A DNA stretch of 64,000 nt, taken from Cycas panzhihuaensis (lineage: Eukaryota > Cycadophyta). The notes beneath the pieces were generated by a model. It did not search any database. It was not told the origin of the DNA and was given only the letters and a program-made list of their open reading frames with translations. The position numbers were made by a program, and so were the translations under genes. The stretch is from positions 205,165,741 to 205,229,740 of the forward strand of contig CM041465.1 of NCBI GenBank assembly GCA_023213395.1, in the 5' to 3' direction. This document shows, one piece after another, positions 22,401 through 35,199 of this stretch (the first letter of the stretch is position 1; the number at the start of each line of letters is the position of its first letter).

Positions 22401-25400
22401 AACTTGATATATGCTTAACAAACATTTCCTACCTACACTAATGAAATAGAATAACACTGCTAGAAGATAATAATATGAGCTAGAAGATTAGAATTTAAAG
22501 AAAAATGGATTAGAAAGAAAAGAGGCTACCCAAAATGACAAATTTTATCAAGACTATAAGTAGATCTTAGATCATAATGAACATAATTTACCCTTTAGAA
22601 ACCACTTGATAGCTCTTCATAATCTTTAGGATAATTACAATATCTAGATCTACCAAAATAGAGCTTACTACTATCATAATGCACCACCAATATAAAAGAG
22701 GTTCTAAGAGAATATGAAGTAGAGTACACCATTGTAAAGAGGGATACAACCAAGTCATAAGACTATCATATGTAAAAAACCATAAATCAAAACCCACTAA
22801 AAAAATAATGCCTAAAAGGCACACTAGATCTGTCATAATATGGTTGAAGGAAACTTGCATTAGAAAACTCACTAAAAATTAGCTTCTAATAAGGATCCAC
22901 AAAGATTATGCTTAGATCTAAGGAAATTAACTCCACTTATATAGCCTATTCAGATGCCCATGGCCAAGAATTGATAGATGAGTGAAAAACTAACTCCATT
23001 GAGTGATTTCTACTCCTAAAACTAATTAAACCCTGTAAAGCTCATTGCAACTCTAAATCCAAAATTGGAAAGACTAAAACCACTATAACATCCTAGAAAG
23101 CTAGTACATAGTTCTCTCAAACATAAAGAAAAGACATGGACAATATGCATAAGAGGAAACAAAGATTACAAATATGGTTAGGCTACTACCATAGCCAAAA
23201 CTTAAAAAAACCATTAGTAAGGATAAGTACTTTACTAAGTTAATATGGAGTATAATACGTAGTGTATATAATGCTTAGAAAATTGCTGAAAAATATGGTA
23301 GTGGTTCTATGATCTGGGAAAAATGCGAAAAATATATCCACCATCTTAACTGCTACTATATATTACTAAATTATATGGTACCTATTATAGCTATAAGTTG
23401 ATGGAGTATATAAAGTAAAATAAGCAACCAATCAACTAAGAAATGAAAAAATATAGGTAATATCCTAAATGGTTTGAAAGACAAAAAGATATCCAAATAA
23501 TTTATAACCATAAAATAGTATGTTGTAAGATGGGTATTATTAAAGTTCAAGGTAGTGTCATTTAGATATATATAACATTGTATAGCAGTTATTAATTAAG
23601 GGAAGAAGAGATATATCTAAACTCTGGAATAACATATAAAAATCAATATCACACTATTAATATAGATCATGTATTAATAGAATTTATGCCTACTTTCTTA
23701 GATATATACATATATATGTGACTTTATTCCCCTTTAGTATATTCCGTTAGGCCCTAACACTTAGATGCAACTTATGTCATCTTTACTTTTCTTATTTTAG
23801 ACTATATTATAGTGTATGGACCTTCTATATTATGGCCCTTAGTCATAGGCTATTTACATAACTAAGGAGACAAAGGGTTGGGGGGTAGTGGCCCATTATT
23901 AAACAAATATATGATTCATACATTTTCCAAACAAATCTATCTATCTATCTGTGTGTGTGTGTGGGTAAATAAGGGACTTTTAACTAGCTTTAGGCTTTGT
24001 GACAACTTCTCCCTAGACTTTTTAATAGAATTATTAGAAGGCTATTGCATATGATTTGAGATATCTTGCTTCTATTTTTTGAATTATTTATTTTTATTCT
24101 ATGGATTATACAATGCTTATTTATGTAAGAGAATTTATGCATGAGAATGTGGATGAAGAGAAAAGGGAGAGGCATATAGGAGATAGTCTACAATAGTCCT
24201 TCAATAAAGGGAGCATGTTATGCGTAAGTTAAATCTCTCCCTATCTTTCATAACTAATAATATTATTAATATAATGAAGAGTGGTGTTAGACAATTCATA
24301 TTCCCTTTATCTAATCATTTATCCATCTATATTGACTAATATTTCAAGTGTAGTCCATGATGTCACCTCCTTAATATCATCATCTTATTCACATTCATAT
24401 ATTTAGGTTTTAACTTACTACACTATTCTTTTTAATTGTCTATTTGGTTACTATTTTGATGAATATGATGGACTTGGCCTTTTATATTCATTACTTGGAA
24501 TTCATTTTCACATTGTCCATGATGATTCTTAAGCTTCACACTCAGCCACTTCAATTAGCATCTAGTATGTGTTGAGATGTCTTTAGATTAAATCATTCTT
24601 CAAACTAATCAAAATCAAATTGCTATTTAAGTATATTTATCTTAATCTAATATTCAAATCCAAACTTACATATTATCTTAATTAGCATTGTTAACATCCA
24701 TTACATTATTTGATATTTCATTAGCCCAAATTCTAGTAATATTAATTAAATAATTACTACTCACTTCATCTAGTTAAACTACCTCTCATATATTCTCCTT
24801 TTCCCTTTAATTAATTCAACCCTTGATTGACTCTCAACTCTTGTAATTATGACCTATCTAACTTAGGCATTTAATTTCTTAATTACAATTATTTTATTTT
24901 ATTTCCTTACGTTATTTCTAGTTGACTGTAATGATTAACACAATCTATCATAGTTCCAATCCTAACTTCAAACATCTCAAATCATCTTAAATCATTTTTT
25001 ATATAATCATATTGACCTAGAGAATCCCTTAGTTATTCCACAAATTACATATTATGTGATCCCATAATGTTTGATGTACAAATCATAATCTAATTAGGAT
25101 TAGAAAGTTCATAAGCATATACATAGTTCTGTTATAATTTTAGGTCTCATTTATATCATGTTTATGGAGGAATTTAAAGAGGAGTTATTCCCTTGTATTT
25201 GACTAAAGTCTAATTTAGCATTTCTTTATTACACTCTAGATATGTGGCCCTTTATGATTATTTATATTGATTTTTCCCCTCATCCTTGACCTAATATTCT
25301 AATTATAATTTGTTGCTTATAATTCTCCAACATAATCTATCACTTATTTTTTTGTTAATTATATGTTTTTTTCTATTTTCCTTTCCTTTCCTTTTATTTG

Positions 25401-27464
25401 CATTTCTAAATATTAATATTAATTAATTTAAACTTATTATACCATATTTTAAATTCGTTAAAAAATAAAATAAGGAAACAAACTTGATATAAAATGAAAT
25501 GTTCCTTCTAATTCTAAATAACATGGTGATATGAGCTAAATTAACTAGAAGTAGAATTTGTAGGAGTCTAAAGGGAGGTAAGTTGTTCAATCCTTACTAA
25601 GCTCATTTTATTTTTTATCTTTCCAACCCTGCCATGACAAAATCAAACATTTATAGAATCTATAAAATGGGGTTATCTCAATAGACATCAATCACATTTG
25701 ATTTAACAACTAAAGAAAAGGTTTAAGATTATAATGAAACCATAGCTTAACTTTGTTATTTAAAAGGTGCATTTATAAGACTTTAGGTTAGAGGCTATAG
25801 GTTCAAAAATCTTCAAACTTGAACACTTTCCTTTCTTTTTTAAAGTTCATCCTTTATTTAAGGGAAAATATTTCTATATTAAGAAAAGAGGACCTTTTTT
25901 TAAAAATAAAATTTAATTGCATTATATATTTTATAATTTCACATATTTAGATAATGAACAAAGGAGAGGGTTTATTTTGAAATTTCCATATACTTTGATT
26001 CATAAGAGGGGTGCATTTTCACGCTTTTGCTTGCTATTTTATGATTCATGTAGATAAAAAGAAGGTTCAATGTATTTGTATTTTCTTAAATGCATTGAAC
26101 CTCCTATATATATATGTGTGTGTGTATATGCGTGTGTCTATAGACATACACATATATATAATTACATAAATAATTAAAATAAAATTTCATCATTTTTACA
26201 TTTGAAAATAGTGGATTTTATTTTAAAAAGTTAAAATAGGTTTTATTGCATTAAGGGAGATTACACTTAAATATTTTATGGAAGGGTAGTATGAGACTTA
26301 AACTATATTTCATTTAGTTTATTTATTTATTTTTTGTTATTTATTTATTATTTCTAGTGCATATTGAACACTTGTTAAAATTTACATAAGGAGAGCATAT
26401 TAAAAAAAAAAAAAAAAAAAAATTAGTTAGTATTCATCTCACACACTCTTTATTTTTAAGGCTCACAAGTGGAACTTCAACTTCACCCCCTAAATTCAAA
26501 TGCTTGGTTAGTTGGGTGATATTTTGAGAGTAAACATTTTCTTAAATGGGTAAATGATAAGTAATCATATTAGAAGACATTATAGTTTTCTTAACTTATT
26601 ATTATTCTTGATTCCTAGGATACATCTTAGGTTATTTGTTAAGTTAAATATTGACTACTATTCCAACTAAATTATTATTAGACTAAGAATCTTTAGACAA
26701 TGTATAATATGCCCCTTAGTGATCTAGACTCTCAACAAAAAAGTGTTAAGATCCTAGTAGGGGTGAAGAAATATTAGCATACTATACCTTTTAAGATAGA
26801 ACCATAAAAATGTTGGCTCTCAAGTGAACCTAAGTAGTTTCTATGGTACTAAATAGTAGGTGGGATAATTCTATGCTAATTATTTAGGATTGATCATGAA
26901 ATTGTGGTTAGTTAAGTGATCTCTCTTAGAGAGATCATAGGAGGATTTACCCTTCCACCATTTAAAGTTATTTTAGATAAGCTTTAGGGCATAAGTTTTA
27001 CTCATATTTCATCATCAAGATTTGGAAATCTATTCTAGATAGGTTTGAGGACTTATTATTGGGGAAGACCATCGATTAATACTTAGCATAACGAATAGGC
27101 AACCTAGAAGCTTTAGGTTGGCATTACTAATCTACCATAGGAAAATATTATCTTGATATCCTAATACTAGTATTTCCCCTATAGTGGATATCAGCAACAC
27201 TTCTACCAAGTGCTAGTTAGTTTTGAATCAACCACTAATTTATAAATTAATTAGTCAAATAAACTAGATTAATTTAGGTGACACATAATGTGGTAAGCCC
27301 AAGTAATAAAAAGCAGGTAGGTGGAAATTCAAAGGAAAACTAATAAAAAAAAAAAATCAAGCATAATCCCCATGTTTTCCACCCTTCTACCCTTATATTT
27401 ATGCTTATTAACCAATTCAAGAGGGATAACTAGCTAATGAATTCAAGGTAATTTACAATTCCCA
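22401..27464. other. AT-rich stretch without recognisable gene
   Basis: No domain was recognised. Visible items are a short (CTAT)n(GT)n run at 23,937-23,963, a TG/TA mixed run near 26,107-26,160, and a 22-base A run at 26,401-26,422. The 94-codon minus frame at 22,588-22,872 is hydrophobic but matches no family I recognise. The 3' LTR expected for the minus-strand Ty3 element that starts at 27,465 was not found here. Confidence 0.45.
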
Positions 27465-27878
27465 CTTGTTAAGATACTTCATCCTTGAAATGGTTATTTT
27501 GTAATGTTAGATATCTCTATAGTATATTAGTTGGTTTTGAGGTGGAGTCTTCAACTATTAGTTGATGTTATTTGACCAAGTGTTCCTTTATAGTCCTCTA
27601 TCATAATTCTTTTCTTATTCTTAGATTATAGATTAAAGAATAAAGACCAACTTCCTTTCTTCATCCAACATAGAAATTTGGTTTATATTATGACATGTTT
27701 TTCTAGTTTCTTTTTTAAGCAAGAAACAAAGAAGATGTTGTGAATCCTGGTGGAGGTTAGAAGTTCTAACATGTATACTACTTGGTTAATCTTCTTTTAT
27801 ATCTAGTAGGGCCCATAAAACCTTTAGTTAAGTTATTCTCCTTGAGTAGTTTTAAGGGGGGTCTATTTATAAGGTTGT
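27465..27878 (-). pseudogene. Ty3 element no. 2 (outer), integrase C-terminus and chromodomain-like tail, left part
   Basis: Read from 27,878 leftwards the frame gives QPYK, GEE/GE--, FYGPY-I-KKINQV-YMLEL and RIHN--FVS-LKK (with stops), the standard end of plant Ty3 integrase before the chromodomain. It then gives a degraded VKW-like region and a PFQG-SILTSGN tail. The frame continues directly into sequence at 38,829 on the other side of the inserted element (EREFNVGD-VYVCL), so 27,878 and 38,829 were once adjacent. Confidence 0.75.
27874..27878. repeat. 5-bp target duplication of Ty3 element no. 1, left copy
   Basis: GTTGT lies directly left of the left LTR; GTTAC lies directly right of the right LTR (38,829-38,833). 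The host codons require GTTGC on the plus strand (Gln on minus), so each copy differs from the ancestral target by one transition. Confidence 0.65.
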
Positions 27879-28245
27879 TGTTACATAACTCTCTACCACT
27901 AGTGGAACTAGACCACTAGCATGTGACCAAGTGATTAAAGGTTAAATTCTAGTTCTTAACTCTTATGCACAGGCCATTATGTGTACGAATAGAATTGGAG
28001 TTTGTTTAGTCCACCAATATGAATTTAATGAAAGAGGCCTTGGTTTCTTATTTAAAACACAATGTAAATGTAAGGGCCACCGTGTCTTATAAACTTTTTA
28101 AGAATGTACTACTATACTATCTTTTAGTATCCTTTGTGTGGTCTTCTCATGCTCAATATTAAAGTGAGGTCATTATTATTTGTATTATACTCTTTGAAGT
28201 CCTCATGTATGTAATCAGAGAGAATATTAGGATAAATCTATCCCA
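27879..28245 (+). repeat. Left (5') LTR of Ty3 no. 1
   Basis: Starts TGTTACATAAC and ends near CTATCCCA. It matches 38,460-38,828 along its whole length, for instance CTCTACCACTAG, CTTGGTTTCTTATTTA, GAATGTACTACT and CAGAGAGAATATT. Divergence between the two, by eye, is considerable, so the insertion is old. Confidence 0.9.
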
Positions 28246-28247
28246 AG

Positions 28248-28259
28248 TGGTATCATAGC
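28248..28259 (+). promoter_or_regulatory. Primer-binding site of Ty3 no. 1 (initiator Met tRNA type)
   Basis: TGGTATCATAGC two bases after the LTR differs by one base from TGGTATCAGAGC, the complement of the 3' end of plant initiator Met tRNA, which primes minus-strand synthesis in most plant LTR elements. Confidence 0.8.
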
Positions 28260-29690
28260 TTAATTAGTAGTCAAATTTGAAGGATCGTGAAGAAGATGCA
28301 TAATAAAGAAATGGAGTAGGAAATTGAGAATTTTTTTCCTCCCATAATGAAAACTTCTAACCCTCTCATTTATTTCATTTTGTTGACTATTTTAATAAGT
28401 TCTATAAAATTATACTATCAAGTAGTAGCAATCCCTCCCTCCCATTTTCCCTTAGCAATTTAGGTAGAGACCATATTTTTGGGGGTCTTTAAATATCCAT
28501 GAGGAGCTATAGCTATAGGCTAAGTGTACTTGGGTATATGCCATTATATGAAGTGAAGCAGATCACGTTCCTTACACAAACTTTAAACAACACCTACATA
28601 TGAAAGTAAACCTCCATGTACTTTTAGGTATATAGAAGGACCCTTTTAGGACCCATTCCTAAACCTAGAATAAAAGGCTTGTCAACCCCCTATCATTTAT
28701 AATACATTGATTAGCAATTAGTACCAAGAATCTATCCTTCTTAAACACCTCTACATGGCTATTGTAGTTATAGGAATGAATATTCCTTCATAGTTAGTAC
28801 CCTGAGATATTAGGTCAAGTATTAGTATTGATATAAAAGGTTATTGAAGGCCCTATAGACTAGGTAAACCCATGTTAGGGTTTGTAAAAAAACCTATTGC
28901 ATTAAGTATTATTTTACATTGTCTTGATATTGATGCTAAAAAAGGGAAAAAAAATTACATCACAAATATCAGTGGTATAAATCAAAAGATAGAATTAAGT
29001 TATAAATCAAACATAGTAACAACATTAATAACATAAATTAGAAGATAAAAGTAACCTATAAATCATAGTACAATAATAACACCAAAGTAATTATAACTTC
29101 TTCCTATCGAAGCCTTAAGTCCAAAGTCCAATCCTTGAGTCTAGAGTCTAATCCTTGAGTCTGGCATCCATTCTTCAAAAAAAAGAAAAGAACAAAGAAG
29201 AATACAATTATCTTCACTTATCCATAACTCCATAGGGTTAGTTCTGTGAATATTACTCTATTGTAGATAAAACCTAAACAAGCACACTCTATGAAAAGAA
29301 AGTCCACATGCTAAATTTTACCTTTGTTCATTCATACATCTTGTTCTAATTAGCACATCACATTGATCATTTTCTAATAGGTTAGTTTTAACCATCATTT
29401 TTAGGGGAAAATAATCCATAACCATCCTATAGGCCCCACAAGCCAAAATTTTCCACTTAAAACTCACCTACCTTATTTTGATGATCTCTCTGGGCATGTC
29501 TTGATGTATTAGTTGAATTTATTACATATTTTTTGGGTTCAATAAGCTATAGACACATAGCCCCTTTCCTTTTTCTCTTTCCCTTATATCACTTCCTAAT
29601 TTTCTAGTCCCCTTTTTTTTTATCTCTACTCAAATCATCTATCCCATTCTATATTTCCAATCCCTTTTTGTAGAACCACCTTCTTCTTTA
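28260..29690 (+). other. Leader region of Ty3 no. 1; no gene seen
   Basis: This lies between the primer site and the first gag-like block. No domain is visible. A short direct repeat (AATCCTTGAGTCTAGAGTCT-like) occurs near 29,130-29,165. The length is large for a leader, so part may be another unrecognised insertion. Confidence 0.45.
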
Positions 29691-29699
29691 GTAACTCAT

Positions 29700-30450
29700 A
29701 TTTATCCAAATGATGACATCAACACAAGAAGACTAAAATTTATCTCTAGAGACGTAATTCATCACCATACAAAATGATTTCACTATTGTGTAGAATAATA
29801 TCACCTAGATGTTAAGTAATATAACTACTCAAAAAGACCTTGCAAGGCTAACAAATGACATTATAAATCTAATTACCCAATTGGCCAACTTGACCTTTAT
29901 CTCAAATTTAATAGGAACATCAAACTAATGGCAATAGCTTCCTCCTAACCAAGGCCCATGGCAAAAACCTTTTCATCATAAGATTAATATCTCCACATTT
30001 GATCCAGTCTTACTTTGCCCTTAACTCAATGAATCTAGATGACTAATTAACTTTAACCTCCATTAGTTTGGATAGAAAAGTATACCATTGTCTCTAGTGG
30101 TGGTAGTAGGAGTACCCAACTATTAAACCTAGACTCAATTCTACATCATCTTCTTTAAACAATATGAAGACATGTGGAACTTAACTTTCTTTATCCATCT
30201 TACTCAATTAAAATAGTTATTATTTATGGAAACCTATATGAATAAATTTGAGAATTTATAAAATTAAACAAGTTAGTCTCTTAATCAACAAACACTCATT
30301 AACATATATGTAATAGGGTTTAGGGAGTGTATCTAAACATGCATCAAAATAACACCACTACCAAACTTCAGATAAGCAATCATTATGGCCAAAGTAGTTA
30401 GGGTTGAACTAGTAATGAATCAAATATCAACCTTCTTCTAAGATCCTACA
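29700..30450 (+). pseudogene. Ty3 no. 1 gag remnant
   Basis: Frames with many stops show an ATNDI-NLI-QLANLT coiled-coil-like stretch and then HHKINISTFDPV near 29,980. This fits the K-----FDG motif that opens the gag capsid domain of plant Ty3 elements, followed by LNESR/LNSMN--D. Downstream text is too degraded to follow. Position between the primer site and the protease supports the call. Confidence 0.5.
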
Positions 30451-30859
30451 TGGTATTAACATCCTTAGATAGTAGATCTATATCATAAATAATCTCATAT
30501 TAATGAATCACAATATCCTATAATAGAGTAATTATCAGTAGTAAAACCCTCCTTAGCACCAGATCATATACTACTTATTAAAACCTATAGACATAAAGTA
30601 AGTTAGCCTATGCATCTAATACTCAAAATGATTGAACCCCAGATATAATAAAGTCTTTAAGGCAAAGTTCATGGTATTTACTAGTGACCTTGGATTATCT
30701 TTTAAAGAAAATTTTGACTCTAACCATGAAACTAAATAAGAGTTATCTTTGGAACCTCCCCCTAACCTTAAGCCTAAAGTACCCTTATTTATTGTTTCCT
30801 CTATCAAATGTCCCAAATCTCTCTGTGTCAAAGATACACTTCCAAGAACTTCCATTGCT

Positions 30860-31200
30860 ATCCTAATTAACAATGGTGTATCATCGAATTTTATTAATAT
30901 TTCATTAGCTAAATAATGCAACTTATAAATTATGCTAAAAATAGAATTCACCTACTCCCTTCTAGGCTACCACACTCTTTATTGTGTGAGAATAATAAAA
31001 AACCAATATGTTTAAATTAGAAGTTATCATTTGGTTTCTAACTTCTATGCCTTATCAATGGGAGGATCTAATGCTATCCTTAAAGTCCAATGGCTTCAAA
31101 TACTTAGTACATATAATACTAACAATTCTTCTAATAACCCTTTCATACAATCTAAGATAACTTTAGGTAAACTCATAAACTCTAAGGTTTCAAACCTCCA
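30860..31200 (+). pseudogene. Ty3 no. 1 aspartic protease
   Basis: AILINNGVSSNFI (near 30,865) corresponds to the LIDSGATHNFI active site, with DSG changed to NNG, so catalysis would be lost. About 60 residues later FYALSMGGSNAILKVQWLQI (from 31,046) matches the FY-LPLGG-D-VLGVQWL block that closes plant Ty3 proteases. The protease would cut the polyprotein. Confidence 0.75.
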
Positions 31201-31464
31201 CAAAATAAGCACATTTTCCTAAATCAAATATAAAAGTAATTAAATTGTAACTTTAGGTATATAGTATGCATTAATAACATTCAGCCTCATACTAAATTTT
31301 ATCTAAATATCTAACCCATCCTCACTAAGTACCAATCTATATTTGCTTCCCTTTTAAGTAACCCTCCTCCAGACTATGATTGTTACCATATAATCAAACT
31401 TAAAAACCCACATAACCCTACTAGTCTTTAGCCTTATCAAAATTCATACTTTTAGAAGAATAAA

Positions 31465-31893
31465 ATTAAAAGAATTATAAAAGAATCGATGGATATGGGC
31501 ATTATCCAGCCTAACAAAAGCCTATATATATCCCTCATTATATTAGTTTACAAAAAGAATGGATCTTATAGACTATACATTGATAAGATTATCGTGAACT
31601 TAATAAGATCACTATAAAAAATAAGTTCTCCACACCCTAAATTGATAATGTATTAGATGAGATCCATGGTTCCACCATATTTTTTAAGCTAGATCTTCAA
31701 TCTAACCACTACTAAATTCCCATTACCCCTAGGAATCAACATAAGATAGTCTTTTAAATACATCATGGCCATTTTGAGTCTCAATTCATGCCCTTTAGCC
31801 TTTATAATGCCCTAACCATATTTCAAGTAGTAATGAATATAATATTTTCCCCTCACTTACAAAAATTTATCATAATTTTATTTAATAACATAC

Positions 31894-31990
<97 letters not shown>

Positions 31991-32350
31991 GATGCAATAC
32001 ATCCATCATTTAGAAGCTACCCTTCAAATCCCTATTTAGCATTTGTTATATGCCAAATAATCTAAATATAAATTTGGTAAATCTGAGTTACAATGTGTAG
32101 GCCACATTATTTCATCAAAGTGTGTTCGTGCTAACCTCAATAAAAATTTAGTCATTACTACATGGCCTATACCTAAAAGTCTCACAAAATTGTGTGTTTT
32201 CTTAGGGCTTATAGGATTTTATTAATTATTTATTAAGGGCTATACCTCTCTCATATCTCCTTTAATAAACTTACTTCAAAAGGACTCATTTTAGTGGCTA
32301 TAAGTTGCAAATGATGTTTTCAACAATCTTAAGGTATTCATGACATCCAC
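31465..32350 (+). pseudogene. Ty3 no. 1 reverse transcriptase, interrupted by (TA)n
   Basis: Blocks in order are: MDMGIIQPNKSLYISLIILV, YKKNGSYRLYIDKI, a GSTIF-KLDLQS equivalent, HHGHFE-like and MPFSLYNALTIFQ, then KFIIILFNNI where the catalytic FLDDI should be. A (TA)n array follows at once. After it come YIHHLEATLQIPI, LYAK-SKYKFGKSELQCVGHII, then WPIPKSL, FLGLIGFY and NLLQKDSF. This is a nearly complete set of Ty3 reverse-transcriptase and connection motifs, with several stops and the active-site Asp pair changed to Asn-Asn. Confidence 0.85.
31893..31987. repeat. (TACA)n/(TA)n microsatellite inside reverse transcriptase
   Basis: The array begins as ACATACATACAT and becomes pure (TA) up to 31,987. 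It starts immediately after the codons for the YxDD box of the element and ends before the LE-HLE block, so it has replaced or expanded the short DILIYS loop. Confidence 0.95.
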
Positions 32351-32379
32351 CCTAGTCCTTGCTACCCCTAATTTCTCCC

Positions 32380-33103
32380 AACCTTTCCAGTTGGAGTACG
32401 ATACTTCTAGACTCAGTTTGGACATAGTGCTTATGTAAAATATTCACCTAAAAATATTCAAAAGTTGTATGCTTAAGGACCATAAATATATATTATCAAC
32501 ATACCAAAAAGAAATGAAAGCCATCCTACATTCCATAGATAAGGGGTGGTAATATCTCCTTAGGTCTAAATTTACTATCTTAACTAACCATCATAGCCTT
32601 TGTCATCTTTTAGACCAATCAGTTCTATTAGAAGAATAAGTAAAATAGATTGAGCATCTTCAAGTATTTGATATCATCATTACTTAAAAGAAAGTACAAG
32701 AAAATGTAATTGTTGATGCTCTCTCTTACCTCCTCTTTTAATCTACCATTCATGATATCTCCCAACTTTAACCAATATGGTTAACTATATTAGCCTCTAA
32801 CAACCACTTCCAAATTAACTCTACTTAATAGGTCTAAAAAATCAACACCTAAAAGCATTAACCCATGTATGACAATCACCTCTTGTATAGTAACTACATT
32901 TTTAATCATCTTACATCCTCTTTTATCCTTTGTATTTTAGTTGAGTACCACTCCACCTCCTTAGGAGGACACTTGGGGTTTGACAAAATATATTATTATA
33001 TATAGTCTAACTTTTACTAGCCCTATATAAAGTTTTTAATTCTTACATTTATTTCAAAATGTGAAACCTATCAAAGGAATAAAGTTAAAACTAAGGCTCA
33101 ACA
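32380..33103 (+). pseudogene. Ty3 no. 1 RNase H and integrase zinc-finger region
   Basis: FQLEYDTSRLSLDIVLM corresponds to the first RNase H strand (L-CDAS--G-GAVL). A LRSKFTILTNHHSLCHLL block matches F---TDH-SL--L, and VQENVIVDALS matches N--ADALS. Then HSTSLGGHLGFDKIYYYI and FY-PYIKFLI---ISKCETYQRNK match the HHCC zinc finger of integrase (H-----GH-G--K-------WP-M----------C--C---K). The frame then meets the Copia insertion at 33,109. Confidence 0.8.
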
Positions 33104-33108
33104 AATCC
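33104..33108. repeat. 5-bp target duplication of the nested Copia element, left copy
   Basis: AATCC directly precedes the left LTR and AATCT (37,347-37,351) directly follows the right LTR. One transition separates them. Confidence 0.75.
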
Positions 33109-33559
33109 TATTAGAGTGGTTATTAATGCATTCAATCATCTAATGATTAATGTGACATGTGAAATATGATTGAGAGGTTGTTATGACACGTTATATGTGG
33201 CAGATATTGTGTGGAGTTTGTTATGATAGAATTAATGAGAACCATTAGATATAATATCAGTGTAACATTTGAGGCACTTATTGATCCATTTAAAGGGATC
33301 CAATGTCAATTGTATTGGTTGATGGTTTTAGATCAATGTGAATGATATAGCTTTTATGGTGGATTTTTTTCTCAAAAGGGTTTACAACATAAAACCTATG
33401 TTCTATTGTATGTTGTTATTCTTTTGCTACTTACTTTGTGCATAAACAATCTTGTTGCTTATCAATTTCTAACATGGTATAAGAGCTAGTCTAATAGCAT
33501 GGAGTTTCTAATATGGTATCAATCATATACCAGAGTTTTGTTGACTATATTTTCTAATA
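33109..33559 (+). repeat. Left (5') LTR of nested Copia
   Basis: Begins TATTAGAGTGG (TG changed to TA) and ends TTTTCTAATA. It matches the right LTR throughout, for example CTAATGATTGATGTG-like, TTATGACAC, AAAAGGGTTT and TTATCAATTTCTAACATGG. Near its end the string TTTCTAA-ATGGTAT, an LTR end joined to a primer site, occurs twice inside the LTR (33,466 and 33,505) before the true end. Confidence 0.85.
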
Positions 33560-33560
33560 T

Positions 33561-33571
33561 AATATAAGAGC
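33561..33571 (+). promoter_or_regulatory. Degenerate primer-binding site of nested Copia
   Basis: AATATAAGAGC, one base after the LTR end, differs by three bases from the GGTATCAGAGC part of the initiator Met tRNA complement. Upstream copies inside the LTR (TGGTATAAGAGC at 33,475) are closer to consensus. Confidence 0.55.
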
Positions 33572-35195
33572 AAGTACCATAATTTAAGTCTCCTTGTGTT
33601 TAATTAGGTATGATTATTGTTAACCCAAACCCTTGGCTAGTGGTAGTTTAGTCAAATGTGGTGTTTAACCTAATCCAATACTAGGGTTTGAGTTACCTTA
33701 TATTTGGTTTGAGGTAGGTTTTAGAGTATCCTAATCTTTAGTAGGTGTATCTAACCCATCCTCTTAGCTCTATGGGTGTATTGACCTAAAAGAGCAAATG
33801 ATTATACACAAGTAGGTAGAGTTAAGTGGAGTGATAAGATCAGAGGTAAATGGGTGAAGCCAATAGAACCCAAGCTTTCTTGAAGACTTATCTTCTCTAA
33901 TAACTTGTAGAAGTAGGCACCATAGTTAATGGTGGATAAGGAAGTGAAACTCACTAATCAATAAGGTTAGTGCATTATTTAGGGTAAAAAATTAGACTTG
34001 CAAGCCTTTTTTTGACTGAGTTGGCTCATTGTGGAGTCATTCGAAGCTAGTTGGATGTGCTGGGCATTGCCTAAAGCCAATGAAGCATGTTTTGAAGATC
34101 ATCCAGTAGTATTGGATGTCACTGGACATCATTCAAGACAACTAAAAGAGCTTCCATGATAATGTAATAATGGTTTTATTTGTAGCACTTGTGTTAGATC
34201 TATTCTGTAGATTCACATCCATTCTCTAAAGTCATTGACATAGTAGTTATTTTGGTTGTTTAACTATTTGTGTCATAAGTAAAAAGTTGAAGAGTAGATA
34301 TAAATGATTCCTTACTGTCCAATTGATAAAATTTGATATTATAGAGCCGATATTAGTTAAGAGAATCCATAATTATAGAAGCCATACACATAAAAGAAGT
34401 TATTAGTTTGGTTGTTATTTAAGTAGGTCAAGACTAATGGTAGTTTATCAAGTGAAGTTGACAAAATTGGATGTACTTGTGGTTGAAAAAGTTGGATAGA
34501 TATTAGTTGACATAGTTAGACACTCCTATAAAGTATGATTGACAACACTTGATAGGATAATCAAGGTTGGATGCTGTTGGAGAGACCTGTTTGCAATAAT
34601 CAATAAGATAGTTAATAGAGGTTTAATGTTATTGTAGAGTACTACAACAAAAATTGAAAGGTTGGTCAATGAAATTGAATAGTGGACAAATTAGCTAATA
34701 AAGTTGAATAATTGATAAGATTATCAATGAAGTTTGATAGGCAATATAATGATTAATAAAAGTTGGATAATCGATGAAGCAATCACTATCTCAATCAAGG
34801 GAGTGGTCACTACCTTAATTGATGAAGTGGTTACTACCTTAATTAATAAAGTTTATCATTGTCACAAATATTAGTCAATGAATATATTATTCAATAGAAA
34901 GACATAAGTATTTTATGATTCTGTCAATTAATATAAGACATCATTACATCCTTAAAAAAACTAACAAAAGAAAAAAAAATTGTTAAGTAATAATGGCAAG
35001 GAATAGAACAATCATGTATTTGATCAGTTCTATTGAATCAAGGTATAAAATAGAAATTCAGTGTCCCATATACCCCATAACAAAATGGTGTTAAAATCAT
35101 ACAATGATGGAGATGGCAAGGTGTATGGTGCATTTGAAAAACTTACTACCTGTTTTTAAGTAAAAGCTATTGCAACTACTATTTACATTTTGACC
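33572..35195 (+). other. Copia internal region without recognisable coding sequence; degenerate repeats
   Basis: No gag or protease is visible. From about 34,420 to 34,870 short motifs such as GTTGATAAAGTTGGATAG, GATTATCAATGAAGTT and ACTACCTTAATTGATGAAGT recur in degenerate form, suggesting old tandem repeats. The sequence near 33,760-34,190 has no clear match. Confidence 0.5.
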
Positions 35196-35199
35196 TAAG

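Noticed and set aside
30616-30951. 111-codon minus-strand frame
   Set aside because: Antisense to the Ty3 gag-protease region, which has motif support on the plus strand.
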